A stretch of 27,603 nt of DNA, taken from the NCBI GenBank assembly GCA_900757495.1, contig CAAENX010000024.1:1-27603 (forward strand). The letters run 5' to 3'. The notes beneath the pieces were generated by a model. It worked only from the letters and a program-made list of their open reading frames with translations, had not been told where the DNA came from and made no database searches. Below, piece after piece: positions 1 through 7,800 of this stretch (its first letter is position 1; each line of letters opens with the position of its first letter). The position numbers were made by a program, and so were the translations under genes. The stretch is from an uncultured Collinsella sp. Lineage in GTDB: Bacteria > Actinomycetota > Coriobacteriia > Coriobacteriales > Coriobacteriaceae.

Positions 1-110
1 CGGAGCCGATCGTTGGCGCAATTACTCCCGTGCCGGGTGGCGTGGGCGCTGTAACGACGGCGATTCTTGCCAAACACGTGATTGAAGCGTCGGAGCGTGC
101 ATCGAAATAG
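1..110 (+). CDS. folD: FolD C-terminus, partial (methylenetetrahydrofolate dehydrogenase/cyclohydrolase)
   Basis: The reading frame starting at base 3 is open from the window edge to a TAG at 108-110 and gives 35 residues. It contains GAITPVPGGVGAVTTAIL, which matches the conserved C-terminal FolD signature (consensus TPVPGGVGPMTxAxL), with Ala where Pro is usual. FolD interconverts methylene-, methenyl- and 10-formyl-tetrahydrofolate in the cytoplasm, supplying one-carbon units for purine and formyl-Met synthesis. Only the last helix and the end of the NADP-binding domain are visible, so completeness and start cannot be judged. The motif is short but highly characteristic of the family. Confidence 0.85.
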   Translation, partial: EPIVGAITPVPGGVGAVTTAILAKHVIEASERASK

Positions 111-147
111 GCGTTTTGGGCTGTTTGAGGGGTTAGCCATATACCAC

Positions 148-377
148 GTGGTCAAAAAGCGCCAAATATGAGTACTGTTGCCAAGATAGTCACATATGAT
201 TTACGTCTTTTGGGCTTCCTAACGATATTCATTTTCGTTAGAAAGCCCATTTTATTGAACCTATGGGGAATAACGCTGTCTCGCTTTTGGACAAATAGGG
301 ATCTTCGGCACTCATTACAAGGAAATTTACTGCTACTAAATTGGTGACAGTACTCATATTTGGCATTTTTTGACCAC
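148..377. repeat. Inverted-repeat element with 37-bp imperfect arms (MITE-like)
   Basis: The left arm (148-184) and right arm (341-377) are inverted copies matching at 33 of 37 positions. Both contain GCCAAATATGAGTACTGT. The mismatches fall in two adjacent pairs. About 156 bp lie between the arms, including a second, self-contained hairpin at 212-248. No reading frame inside looks coding. Size, terminal inverted repeats and lack of coding suit a non-autonomous mobile element, or a large DNA or RNA cruciform. No target-site duplication is clear. This element fills most of the 366-nt gap between folD and the C69 peptidase. Confidence 0.6.
212..248 (+). terminator. Hairpin terminator downstream of folD
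   Basis: GGGCTTCCTAACGA (212-225) pairs with TCGTTAGAAAGCCC (235-248) through a 9-nt loop with one mismatch. ATTTTATTG follows on the + strand. It is the only strong terminator-like hairpin between folD and the next gene. Because it sits inside the 148-377 inverted-repeat element, it may have arrived with that element. Confidence 0.55.
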
Positions 378-432
378 AGGGGTTCCGCGGGGGTTCCGAG
401 GTGCCGTGGTTTCGCCCTTTTTTCGCTGAAGC

Positions 433-445
433 GATACACTGTATC
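433..445 (+). promoter_or_regulatory. Candidate -10 region within a short palindrome upstream of the C69 peptidase
   Basis: TACACT (435-440) could be a -10 hexamer about 30 nt before the coding start. It lies inside the perfect 13-nt palindrome GATACACTGTATC. No convincing -35 hexamer is seen. The palindrome may be an operator or may be chance. Confidence 0.3.
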
Positions 446-476
446 CGTTTGATTTCTTCGCTCAAGGAGGATGCGC

Positions 477-2000
477 ATGCCGTGCACAACGATTTTGGTT
501 GGTAAGAACGCGAGCTACGACGGGTCGACGCTGGTTGCCCGCAACGAGGACTCGTCCAACGGGATGTTTGAGCCCAAGCGCATGCGCGTGGTGCATCCCG
601 ACGAGCAACCGCGTGTCTACACGAGCGTCCTGAGCCACCTGACCGTTGAGCTGCCCGACAATCCCATGCGCTACACAAGCGTCCCCGACGTTGTCCCGGG
701 TCATGGCATTTGGGCCGAGGCCGGCTTCAACGAGCTCAATGTTGGCATGTCCGCAACCGAGACGCTCACTACCAACGAGCGCGTCCGTGGCGCCGATCCA
801 CTCGTGGACTACGTGCCCGCCAAGGGCAACGAGGGCGAGGACGGCTATGTTCCGGCACAGCCCGGCGGCTTGGGCGAGGAGGACATGGTGACCCTGGTGC
901 TGCCGTACGCCAAGTCCGCCCGCGACGGCGTGCGCATTCTGGGCGACCTGCTCGAGCGCTATGGCACCTACGAGAACAACGGCATCGCCTTTAGTGACGT
1001 TGACGAGATTTGGTGGCTCGAGACCATCGGCGGCCACCACTGGATCGCCAAGCGCGTGCCCGACGACGCCTATGTGACCATGCCCAACCAGCTGGGTATC
1101 GATAGCTTTGATCTGGATGACGCCGAGGGCGCCCAGGTCGACCACATGTGCTCCGCCGACCTGCGCTCCTGGATGGCCGAGTGGCACTTAGACTTGACGT
1201 TGGGCGTCGAGGGCGACGGTCCCGCCGCGGTCTTTAACCCGCGCGAGGCCTTTGGCTCGCACAGCGACAGCGACCACGTTTATAACACACCGCGCGCTTG
1301 GTACATGCAGCGCTGCCTCAACCCCAGCGATGTGTGGGACGGTCCCGAGGCCGACTACACGCCCGAGAGCGACGACATCCCCTGGAGCCGTGTGCCCGAG
1401 CGCAAGGTGACCATCGAGGACATCAAGTACGTGCTTTCGAGCCACTACCAGGGCACGGAGTACGACTGCTACGGCAGCAAGGGTACGCCCGCCACGCGCG
1501 GCGCCTATCGTCCCATCGGCATCAACCGCAACAGCCAGCTTGCCGTGCTGCAGCTGCGCCCCTATGCGCAGCCGGCGTATCGCGCCGTGCAGTGGATGGC
1601 GTTTGGCTCCAACTCGTTTAACGCGCTCGTGCCGCTGTACGCCAATGTCGAGACCATGCCCGAGTACTACGCCGACACGCAGGCTCGCGTGACGTCCGAG
1701 AATTTCTATTGGGCCAACCGCCTGATCGGTGCCTTGGCCGATGTCCGCTTCCACGAGTGCGGTCGCGCGGTCGAGGATTATCAGGAGAAGGTCGGCGGCA
1801 TGGGCTACAAACAGATTCACGACGTTGACGCCGTCGTAGCCGCGCTGCCCGAGGCCGAGGTGCCTGCCGAACTCGCCCGCGCCAACGAGGCCTTTGCCGA
1901 GCTCGTGCGCGTGGAGACCGATGCCCTGTTGGGCAAGGTGCTCTACACCACGAGCTGTGCCATGAAGAACTCCTTCGCGATGAACGACAACGTAAGGTAA
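477..2000 (+). CDS. C69-family dipeptidase (PepD-like Ntn-hydrolase)
   Basis: The 507-residue product belongs to peptidase family C69 (formerly U34): cysteine Ntn-hydrolases that cut dipeptides or amide bonds in the cytoplasm. The N-terminus, MPCTTILVGKNAS, places the candidate nucleophile Cys at residue 3. It is followed by DGSTLVARNEDS, typical of the family, and by FNELNVGMSATET near residues 83-96. Length is close to known PepD proteins (about 470-500). No signal peptide or membrane segment is seen. An ATG at 471 touches the AAGGAGG at 464-470, whereas the ATG at 477 lies 6 nt from it, so 477 is chosen. A strong terminator follows at 2019-2057, so the gene is probably transcribed alone. 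Substrate is unknown; peptide nutrition or peptidoglycan-peptide turnover are both possible. Confidence 0.9.
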   Translation: MPCTTILVGKNASYDGSTLVARNEDSSNGMFEPKRMRVVHPDEQPRVYTSVLSHLTVELPDNPMRYTSVPDVVPGHGIWAEAGFNELNVGMSATETLTTNERVRGADPLVDYVPAKGNEGEDGYVPAQPGGLGEEDMVTLVLPYAKSARDGVRILGDLLERYGTYENNGIAFSDVDEIWWLETIGGHHWIAKRVPDDAYVTMPNQLGIDSFDLDDAEGAQVDHMCSADLRSWMAEWHLDLTLGVEGDGPAAVFNPREAFGSHSDSDHVYNTPRAWYMQRCLNPSDVWDGPEADYTPESDDIPWSRVPERKVTIEDIKYVLSSHYQGTEYDCYGSKGTPATRGAYRPIGINRNSQLAVLQLRPYAQPAYRAVQWMAFGSNSFNALVPLYANVETMPEYYADTQARVTSENFYWANRLIGALADVRFHECGRAVEDYQEKVGGMGYKQIHDVDAVVAALPEAEVPAELARANEAFAELVRVETDALLGKVLYTTSCAMKNSFAMNDNVR

Positions 2001-2018
2001 AGACAACCTTGCAGCGAG

Positions 2019-2057
2019 CGAGCGGGGCAAACGCCGTCAAAGGCCTTGCCCCGCTCG
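2019..2057 (+). terminator. Rho-independent terminator of the C69 peptidase gene
   Basis: CGAGCGGGGCAA (2019-2030) pairs perfectly with TTGCCCCGCTCG (2046-2057) across a 15-nt loop. ATTTCTATCTT follows. It lies 18 nt after the stop codon. Confidence 0.8.
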
Positions 2058-2148
2058 ATTTCTATCTTGGCGGTAAAACGATTTTGTGTCGTTCACTCAA
2101 TCTTGGGTACAAGAAGGCCAATGCAGTTGTTCACGATTGGAGCCAACC

Positions 2149-2565
2149 ATGGTTATGAAATTCGATCAGCTTGTTAACGGTGCCATCAACGTGGGCTTCG
2201 GCGCCGCCGCCGTTGCCGTCGAGGGCGGCAAGAAGGTTCTCGACGACCTCGGTACCAAGGGCGAGCAGGTTCGCAAGGATGCCGGCACCCCCGATATCGC
2301 TCGCAGCGTGTCCGACATGTTCGAGCAGGCGGGTGGTACCATCTCCGACCTGACCGAGCGCCTGGGCATGCAGGGCGAGACTGCGGCACAGCGCGTGCTC
2401 GACGAGCTCATTCTGGCTCGCGTCCGCGTTATGACCGCCCCTGAGCGCACGGCCTTCCTGGCTCATGTACGCGATATCGTCGATTCGGTCGAGGACAACG
2501 TGACTTCGGTGCCTGTCGAGTCTGTTGAGCCCGACGATGCAGAGGACGCCGAAGAGGCCGAGTAG
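2149..2565 (+). CDS. Small phasin-like / hypothetical protein upstream of the UbiB-type kinase
   Basis: The 138-residue product starts MVMKFDQLVNGAIN. The frame is open from 2086, but GGAG at 2139-2142 lies 6 nt from the ATG at 2149 and the upstream residues look non-coding. An amphipathic Ala/Gly/Val stretch (residues 8-30) leads into charged helices (about 30-110). The last 25 residues are very acidic (DD, ED, EE runs). Short helical proteins of this kind are often labelled phasin-like (polyhydroxyalkanoate granule associated), but no diagnostic motif is visible, so function is not assigned. It ends 8 nt before the kinase gene and is almost certainly co-transcribed with it. It may be a partner or regulator of that kinase. 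Confidence 0.75.
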   Translation: MVMKFDQLVNGAINVGFGAAAVAVEGGKKVLDDLGTKGEQVRKDAGTPDIARSVSDMFEQAGGTISDLTERLGMQGETAAQRVLDELILARVRVMTAPERTAFLAHVRDIVDSVEDNVTSVPVESVEPDDAEDAEEAE

Positions 2566-2573
2566 TAGCGCAG

Positions 2574-4337
2574 ATGGCAGATTCCACCACCGATTACAAC
2601 AATCAAGATCCCTTGTGTGACGAGGCGGCGGTTGTCGACGAGGTCGATGCCGCCGTCTCGGGCGCTCGCAAGAAGCCGCGCGCTGTCGATATGGTCCCCG
2701 AGGAGCCCGATGCGATGGCGCCGGACGAGGAATACCAGCTTACGCCGGCAGGTCGCCGCGAACGCATCGGTCAGATCGTTCGCTTGGTCAAAAAGTACCG
2801 CGTGTGGGATAACCTCACGCCGGTGCGCCTGCGCCGTCTGCTCGAAGAGCTCGGCCCCATGTTCGTCAAGATGGGACAGATTCTGGCTAACCGCTCCGAG
2901 ATTTTGCCGCAGCGGTTTTGCGACGAGCTGCGTCGCCTGCGCTCCGACGTAGAGCCGGTGCCGTATGAGGTAGTGCTCCGCTGTCTGGAAGAGGAATATG
3001 GCCAGCGCCTGGGGCAGATGTTCGACGCGATCGACCCCAACCCGCTCGGAAGCGCGTCGCTCGCGCAGGTGCACCGCGCCCGCCTGGTGACCGGCGAGGA
3101 CGTGGCCGTTAAGGTGCAGCGCCCCGGCGCGCAGCAGGTGATGGCGCAGGACATCGACATCATTCGCTCGGTGGTGCGTATTGTCTCCAAGTTCGTCAAC
3201 ACCGATCAGTTTGTGGACCTGCACGGCGTGGTCGAGGAGCTGTGGACCTCGTTTCGCGAGGAGACCAACTTTTTGTCCGAGGCTAAAAACCTCAACGATT
3301 TCTATGACTTCCACAAAAGCGTGCATGGCGTGACGTGCCCCAAGTCCTATCTGGATCTGTGCACCGAGCATGTCGTGGTTATGGATTACGTCGACGGCAT
3401 CTCGATTGCCGATCCCGAGCGCTTGGTGGCCGAGGGCTATGACCTGGAAAAAATCGGTTCGGCGATTGTCGAGGACTATTCGACGCAGGTGCTCGATGAT
3501 GGCTTTTTCCATGCCGACCCGCATGCGGGAAACATCATTCTCAAGGACGGCATCGTCTACTTTATAGACCTGGGCATGGTTGGGCGCATGTCGAGTCACG
3601 ACCGCGGTATCGTCAAGGACATGATTTTCGCCGTGGCCGAAGGCGACGTGCCCAAGCTCAAGGATTCGCTTATGCGCTTTGCCGTGACGCGCGGCGATTC
3701 TGCCGAGCTCGACCATTCGGCCTTTTTGTCCGACTTGGACTTTATCGTCGCCGACTTTGCGGGTCTCGACCTTAAGGATCTTGATATCGGCGAGTTTTTG
3801 ACCTCGCTGCTAAACTTGGCGCGCAAGAACGACGTTGAGCTGCCGAGCGTGGTGACGATGTTCGCCCGCGGCATGGTGACACTCGAGGGTCTGCTGACCG
3901 AGTACATGCCCAACGTCAATATGATCCAGATTATCCAGACGCACATCAAAAACGAGAAAAGCACCTATGCGCGCGTCCGCGAAATGGGGCGCGATCTTGC
4001 CGCGAGCAGCTATCGCGCGGCAAAAGGCTCGCTCGAGGCGGCCGAGTATCTGGGCTTGGCGTCGCGTATGCTCACGCGCGGCCAGCTTAAGCTGAATCTG
4101 CAGCTCATGAGTAGTGACAAGGCGCTTCGGCAGATAGGTGGCATCGTCGACCGCATGTCGATGGCCATCGTGATTGCCGGTCTGTTTATCGGTTCGTCGG
4201 TGGTGTACTACGCGCGCATCGAGCCGGTTGTGTTTGGTATCCCAGTCATTGGCTTTATGGGCTACGTGAGCGCGCTGGTGCTGGCGCTGATGCTGGGCCG
4301 CGAGATCTGGCGCAACAGTCACGGCGGCAAGCGTTAA
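2574..4337 (+). CDS. ABC1/AarF/UbiB-family atypical kinase, membrane anchored
   Basis: The 587-residue product has the hallmarks of the ABC1/ADCK/UbiB family. These are the KxGQ element VKMGQILANRSEILP (about 98-112), the Ala/Ser-rich nucleotide loop LGSASLAQVHRA (about 160-172), the catalytic-lysine strand VAVKVQRPG (about 177-185), ADPHAGNI (about 314-321) and the metal-binding FIDLGMVG (about 330-337). The first 60 residues are acidic and probably disordered. Two hydrophobic segments at about 528-549 and 553-578 end the protein, as in UbiB, so it sits on the inner face of the membrane. Family members act as ATPases or kinases supporting isoprenoid-lipid (ubiquinone or menaquinone) metabolism. 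In an anaerobe a menaquinone or other lipid role is possible but unproven. The gene is tightly coupled to the small protein upstream. Confidence 0.92.
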   Translation: MADSTTDYNNQDPLCDEAAVVDEVDAAVSGARKKPRAVDMVPEEPDAMAPDEEYQLTPAGRRERIGQIVRLVKKYRVWDNLTPVRLRRLLEELGPMFVKMGQILANRSEILPQRFCDELRRLRSDVEPVPYEVVLRCLEEEYGQRLGQMFDAIDPNPLGSASLAQVHRARLVTGEDVAVKVQRPGAQQVMAQDIDIIRSVVRIVSKFVNTDQFVDLHGVVEELWTSFREETNFLSEAKNLNDFYDFHKSVHGVTCPKSYLDLCTEHVVVMDYVDGISIADPERLVAEGYDLEKIGSAIVEDYSTQVLDDGFFHADPHAGNIILKDGIVYFIDLGMVGRMSSHDRGIVKDMIFAVAEGDVPKLKDSLMRFAVTRGDSAELDHSAFLSDLDFIVADFAGLDLKDLDIGEFLTSLLNLARKNDVELPSVVTMFARGMVTLEGLLTEYMPNVNMIQIIQTHIKNEKSTYARVREMGRDLAASSYRAAKGSLEAAEYLGLASRMLTRGQLKLNLQLMSSDKALRQIGGIVDRMSMAIVIAGLFIGSSVVYYARIEPVVFGIPVIGFMGYVSALVLALMLGREIWRNSHGGKR

Positions 4338-4338
4338 C

Positions 4339-4360
4339 GTTTTCCCGGGGTCGGGGAAAC
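4339..4360 (+). terminator. Weak hairpin downstream of the UbiB-type kinase gene
   Basis: GTTTTCCC (4339-4346) pairs with GGGGAAAC (4353-4360), including one G-T pair, over a 6-nt loop. GGGTTATTTT follows. It lies 1 nt after the stop codon. The T-tract is poor, so termination strength is uncertain. Confidence 0.5.
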
Positions 4361-4453
4361 GGGTTATTTTGCTCGGCACCCCATCCGCATCCTTTCCTAT
4401 CGCAAACCATAGCTTTTACCTTGGGCTTCGCCTGTGTGCGGGGCCCTTTTGCG

Positions 4454-4462
4454 TGCTACCAT
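4454..4462 (+). promoter_or_regulatory. Candidate extended -10 promoter of the riboswitch transcript
   Basis: TGCTACCAT (4454-4462) is a TGn-extended -10 element about 25 nt upstream of the riboswitch P1 stem. No clear -35 is seen. The spacing to the aptamer suits a transcript beginning just before it. Confidence 0.35.
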
Positions 4463-4486
4463 ATTGACGTTAATAATCGATGGCCT

Positions 4487-4659
4487 AGATGGTGGTGCGG
4501 AGACGCACGAATGCGCGGTTTTCCTGCGCGTTTGGGAGAATCGGGGTGCAAGTCCCCGGCTGTACCAGTAACCGTAATTCCTCTTGGCCCGGGATGGTCG
4601 CGTCGCAGATCGGACGGCGCGCCCGGGTCGGTAAGGTTAAGTCGGATCGCCTCCCATCT
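4487..4659 (+). ncRNA. Cobalamin (adenosylcobalamin-type) riboswitch
   Basis: The outer stem can form between AGATGG (4487-4492) and CCATCT (4654-4659). Inside it GGGAGAATCGGGGTGCAAG, TCCCCGGCTGTACC and AGTAACCGTAA correspond to the conserved core of cobalamin riboswitches (consensus GGGAA..GGTGAAA..CC..GCTGTCCCGCAACTGTAA). AAGTCGGATCGCCTCCC (4640-4655) matches the B12 box (AGYCAGGATACCTGCC-like). Cobalamin riboswitches bind a corrinoid and usually switch off downstream genes when it is plentiful. The aptamer reads in the same direction as the giant surface-protein gene whose start lies about 140 nt further on. Boundaries are judged by eye. Confidence 0.88.
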
Positions 4660-4802
4660 TGTACGCGGCCGCGGCGCATGCCGCCGGTACGCGTTGGGCT
4701 CTGGAGGGAAGGGGGACCCCGATGGGGGTACTCGAGCGCAATGTGCGCGATGACGTGGGGCAGCCGCTGGGCAATGCCCCAAGTGCAGACAGTAGGAGAC
4801 AA
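4660..4802 (+). promoter_or_regulatory. Riboswitch expression platform and leader of the surface-protein gene
   Basis: This leader holds several short GC-rich hairpins: GCGGC-GCAT-GCCGC near 4671-4684, ACCCC-GAT-GGGGGT near 4716-4729, GCGCA-ATG-TGCGC near 4736-4748, and GGGGCA/TGCCCC (4757-4762 with 4775-4780). None is followed by a run of T, so transcription termination is not evident. The ribosome binding site AGGAG (4794-4798) precedes the chosen ATG at 4803 by 4 nt. The last hairpin sits just upstream of it, which is compatible with translational control. The leader stays in frame with the gene, so upstream starts at 4659 and 4722 cannot be formally excluded. Confidence 0.5.
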
Positions 4803-7800
4803 ATGGATATGTTTGAGGACGAGTGCCAGCGCGCCTCGTGGCGTCCGTATGGAGCGATTGCCCGCGGCGTAGCCAAGCGCGGTCTGGTGGCGTTCCTGGC
4901 TTTTGCCATGGTTTTTGGCACCACGCCGGCGCAACTTTGGGCCGAGGGCGCCGAGGGCATTGCCGAGGCCGTGGCTCAGACTGCGACGGCCGGCGAGGGC
5001 GCGGCGGCAGACGATGGCGCTGCTGCCGATACTGGCGCGAACAGTGCGGCGGCGAGCGCTGCTGCCGATGGCGCCGACGCTGATCAGGGCGCAACTGCGA
5101 GTGCCGCGAATGGCGATGACGCCGCCGCAGACAACGCGACTGAGTCCGAGAACTCTGCTGCGGCGTCTGCTGCTTCGGAGCAGAAGAACGCCGTTGGCGC
5201 CGCGTCCGCCACAACGCTTTCGAGCGAGGCCAAGGTCTTCATCCAGGACACCAAGGATAAGGACAGCTCCTATTCCACGAAGTCGGGCGCGCTCAAGGCC
5301 GGTGAGACGCTTTGGGCAAATATGTACGATGAGGTCGAGGACGACTGGTACGGCACTTCGACTGAGTCCGTTGCCAATCCCGGCACCTGGACTTACACCT
5401 GGCTCGCCGGCACGACCAGGGCCAGCAGCAATGTCGCCGACTACACCGAGGTCGTGGGCCACGAGCAGTCGCTCACCGTCACCGCCGCGATGGAAGGCAA
5501 ATACTTCATCTGCAAGGTAACGGTTGATGGCAAGGACTACTATGGTCCGTCCGTTTCTTCCGGCTCGGGCATCAATGCCAACTACATTCCTGGCCCCGTG
5601 CTGGGTGCCGGTCAGATGGAGCTTAACAGCGTCAAGCTGAATAGCGACACGCCGAGCATAGGCGATACCCTGACGGCGACTCCGTACATAAGCTATTATC
5701 AGCAAGCCCCCGCCGACGCCAAGGTCACCTACACGTGGTCCGCATCCACCTCGCAGTACTCGGGCTTTACCAAGATCGAGGGCGAGACGGGCGCTACGCT
5801 CGTGGTGGGCGATGACCTTGAGGGCAAGTACATCAGGGTCGAGGCCAACGCTGGCGTTAACACGGTGAACAAGACCACTTCCAGCAAGGTCAAACAGGCC
5901 GGTGCGGTCGAGATTTCGGCCGTGTCCATCATCAATACCAAGGACAACACGAGCGTCTTTGCGGTGGGGGATACCGCTAAGGCTCGCGCCAAGGAGAAGG
6001 GCGGCGCGTACGGCGCGTTCGTCGACGCAAGCAAGCTCAACTATCAGTGGCAGTGCTCTGACACCAAGAGTGGCACGTATACCGACATTGCGGGTGCCAC
6101 GGGGGAGACCCTCGAGCTAACCGACGCTTTGGGCGGCAAGTACCTCAAGTGCAAGGTGTCCTCGAAGATCGGCTCTTCGAGCTTGACCAACTCGACGGGC
6201 GCTCTCATCGCTGCTGCCGGTTCAATTAATGTCACGAGCGTGACTATGAGCCCCTCCTCGGGCAAAGTCGAGGTTGGCTCCACGATTACGGCGACCGCTA
6301 AGGCGGGCTCCACCGACGTTACCTCCGACTCGCATGTCACGTGGCAGTGGTACAAGGGCAAGTCGAATACCGCCGGCTCGTGCAACACGCCTATCGAGGG
6401 TGAGACCGGTAACACCCTGACGGTGACCGCCGCCCTTAAGGGCTGGTACGTCGTGGCCAAGGCCAACGGCGGCTATGGCGAGCAGAAGCCGTACTATGCG
6501 GCGGGTCCTGTCTCCGTCGCTGGCCAAGTTGAGCTTTACGACGTGCAGTTCGAGGGCTCTCCCGCCACCAACGGCGTACGTGTGGGTGATACGCTCAAGA
6601 CTAAGGTGCGCAAAAAGGACGGCTCCAACTATCACTATATCGACCGCACCGATAACGTGGCCTACCAGTGGCAGTATGCAAACAGCAGCTCGAGCTACGA
6701 CTCCGCCTATACCGATATCCCCGGTGCTATCGAGGCCGCCTATACCGTTGACGCCGCCTATGCCGGCAAGTACTTGCGCGTGAAGGTGACGAGCGAAAAT
6801 ACCGTCTCCAGCACGCAGAAGAAGAGCTCCTACGGCGGCACGCAGTCCGTTGCCCCGCTCGGCCCCGTGACGCTTAAGGGCCAGTACAAGCTGGCGGGTA
6901 TTGAGCTTGCCGATAAGGACGTTACGCTGAGCGTGGGCTCAAAGATCACGCCGAGCGTGCAGGTTCCGGGTAGCTGGTCGGGCTCGACCAAGGACGTGCC
7001 CGACGATGCCGAGCTCACCATGGCGTGGTATGCCAAGGGCGAGGGCGATGCCGACTGGACCGAGCTTACCGACGGCATCGATACGACCGATGGCAGCCTG
7101 ACTATTTCGGACGCGCTTGTCGGCAAGCACATCAAAGTTACGGCAAACGCTCTCGACAACACGGTTGAATGGGTTTCGTCGGACAGCGTTACCGCGGCGG
7201 GGGAGTATAACCTGCTGCGCGTGATCACTACGCCGCAGATCAATAGCGATACGACCCATCTCGTCTCGGGCGATAAGGTTAAGGCGACGGCGCAGGCCAA
7301 GCGCGCCGACGGTTCGGCCACCAACGGTATCGACGTCACCGGTCAGGCGACTGTTGCCTGGTATGCGGCCGACGACGCGAAGGCTCCGGCGGCCGACTGG
7401 ACGCTGCTGTCCGATATGTCGGGCGCCGAGGCGACGGTCTCGGCTTCTGCCGCGGGCAAGTATCTGAAGGCTGTCGCCACGAGCGGTAGCTCGACGGTCG
7501 AGCTCGTCTCCGCCAACAAGGTTATCGCCGCGGGCTCGCTCGAGGCTGCAGTCCAAAAGCTCAACGATGCTAACAAGCAGATCGCTGTTGATTACAGCGC
7601 CAAGGGCGGCAACGTCAATGACGCGCTGAAGGCGCAGCTTGCCGATTTGGGCTTTACCGATATTGACGTCAAGGTCTCCGAGGGCGGCGTTGCCTTTAAG
7701 GCCGAGGATGCCAAGGCTACGGTCGGTATCTCCGACGCCCAGGATAAGACCAACGGCGATGTGACGTTCTTCTTCATTGACCCCAACGACTACACCGGTT

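Noticed and set aside
152..678. Minus-strand open frames of 111 and 146 codons over the 148-377 element and the C69 start
   Set aside because: They run through an inverted repeat, a terminator hairpin and the C69 coding start, with no ribosome binding site or domain.
2463..3716. A 417-codon minus-strand open frame opposite the UbiB-type kinase
   Set aside because: The + strand frame contains all kinase motifs; the antisense translation is low-complexity His/Val-rich and resembles nothing.
4659..4802. Starting the giant surface protein at 4659 or 4722
   Set aside because: These starts lie in or just after the riboswitch and would put about 27-48 unrelated residues before the signal peptide. 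ATG 4803 has AGGAG upstream and places the signal peptide correctly.
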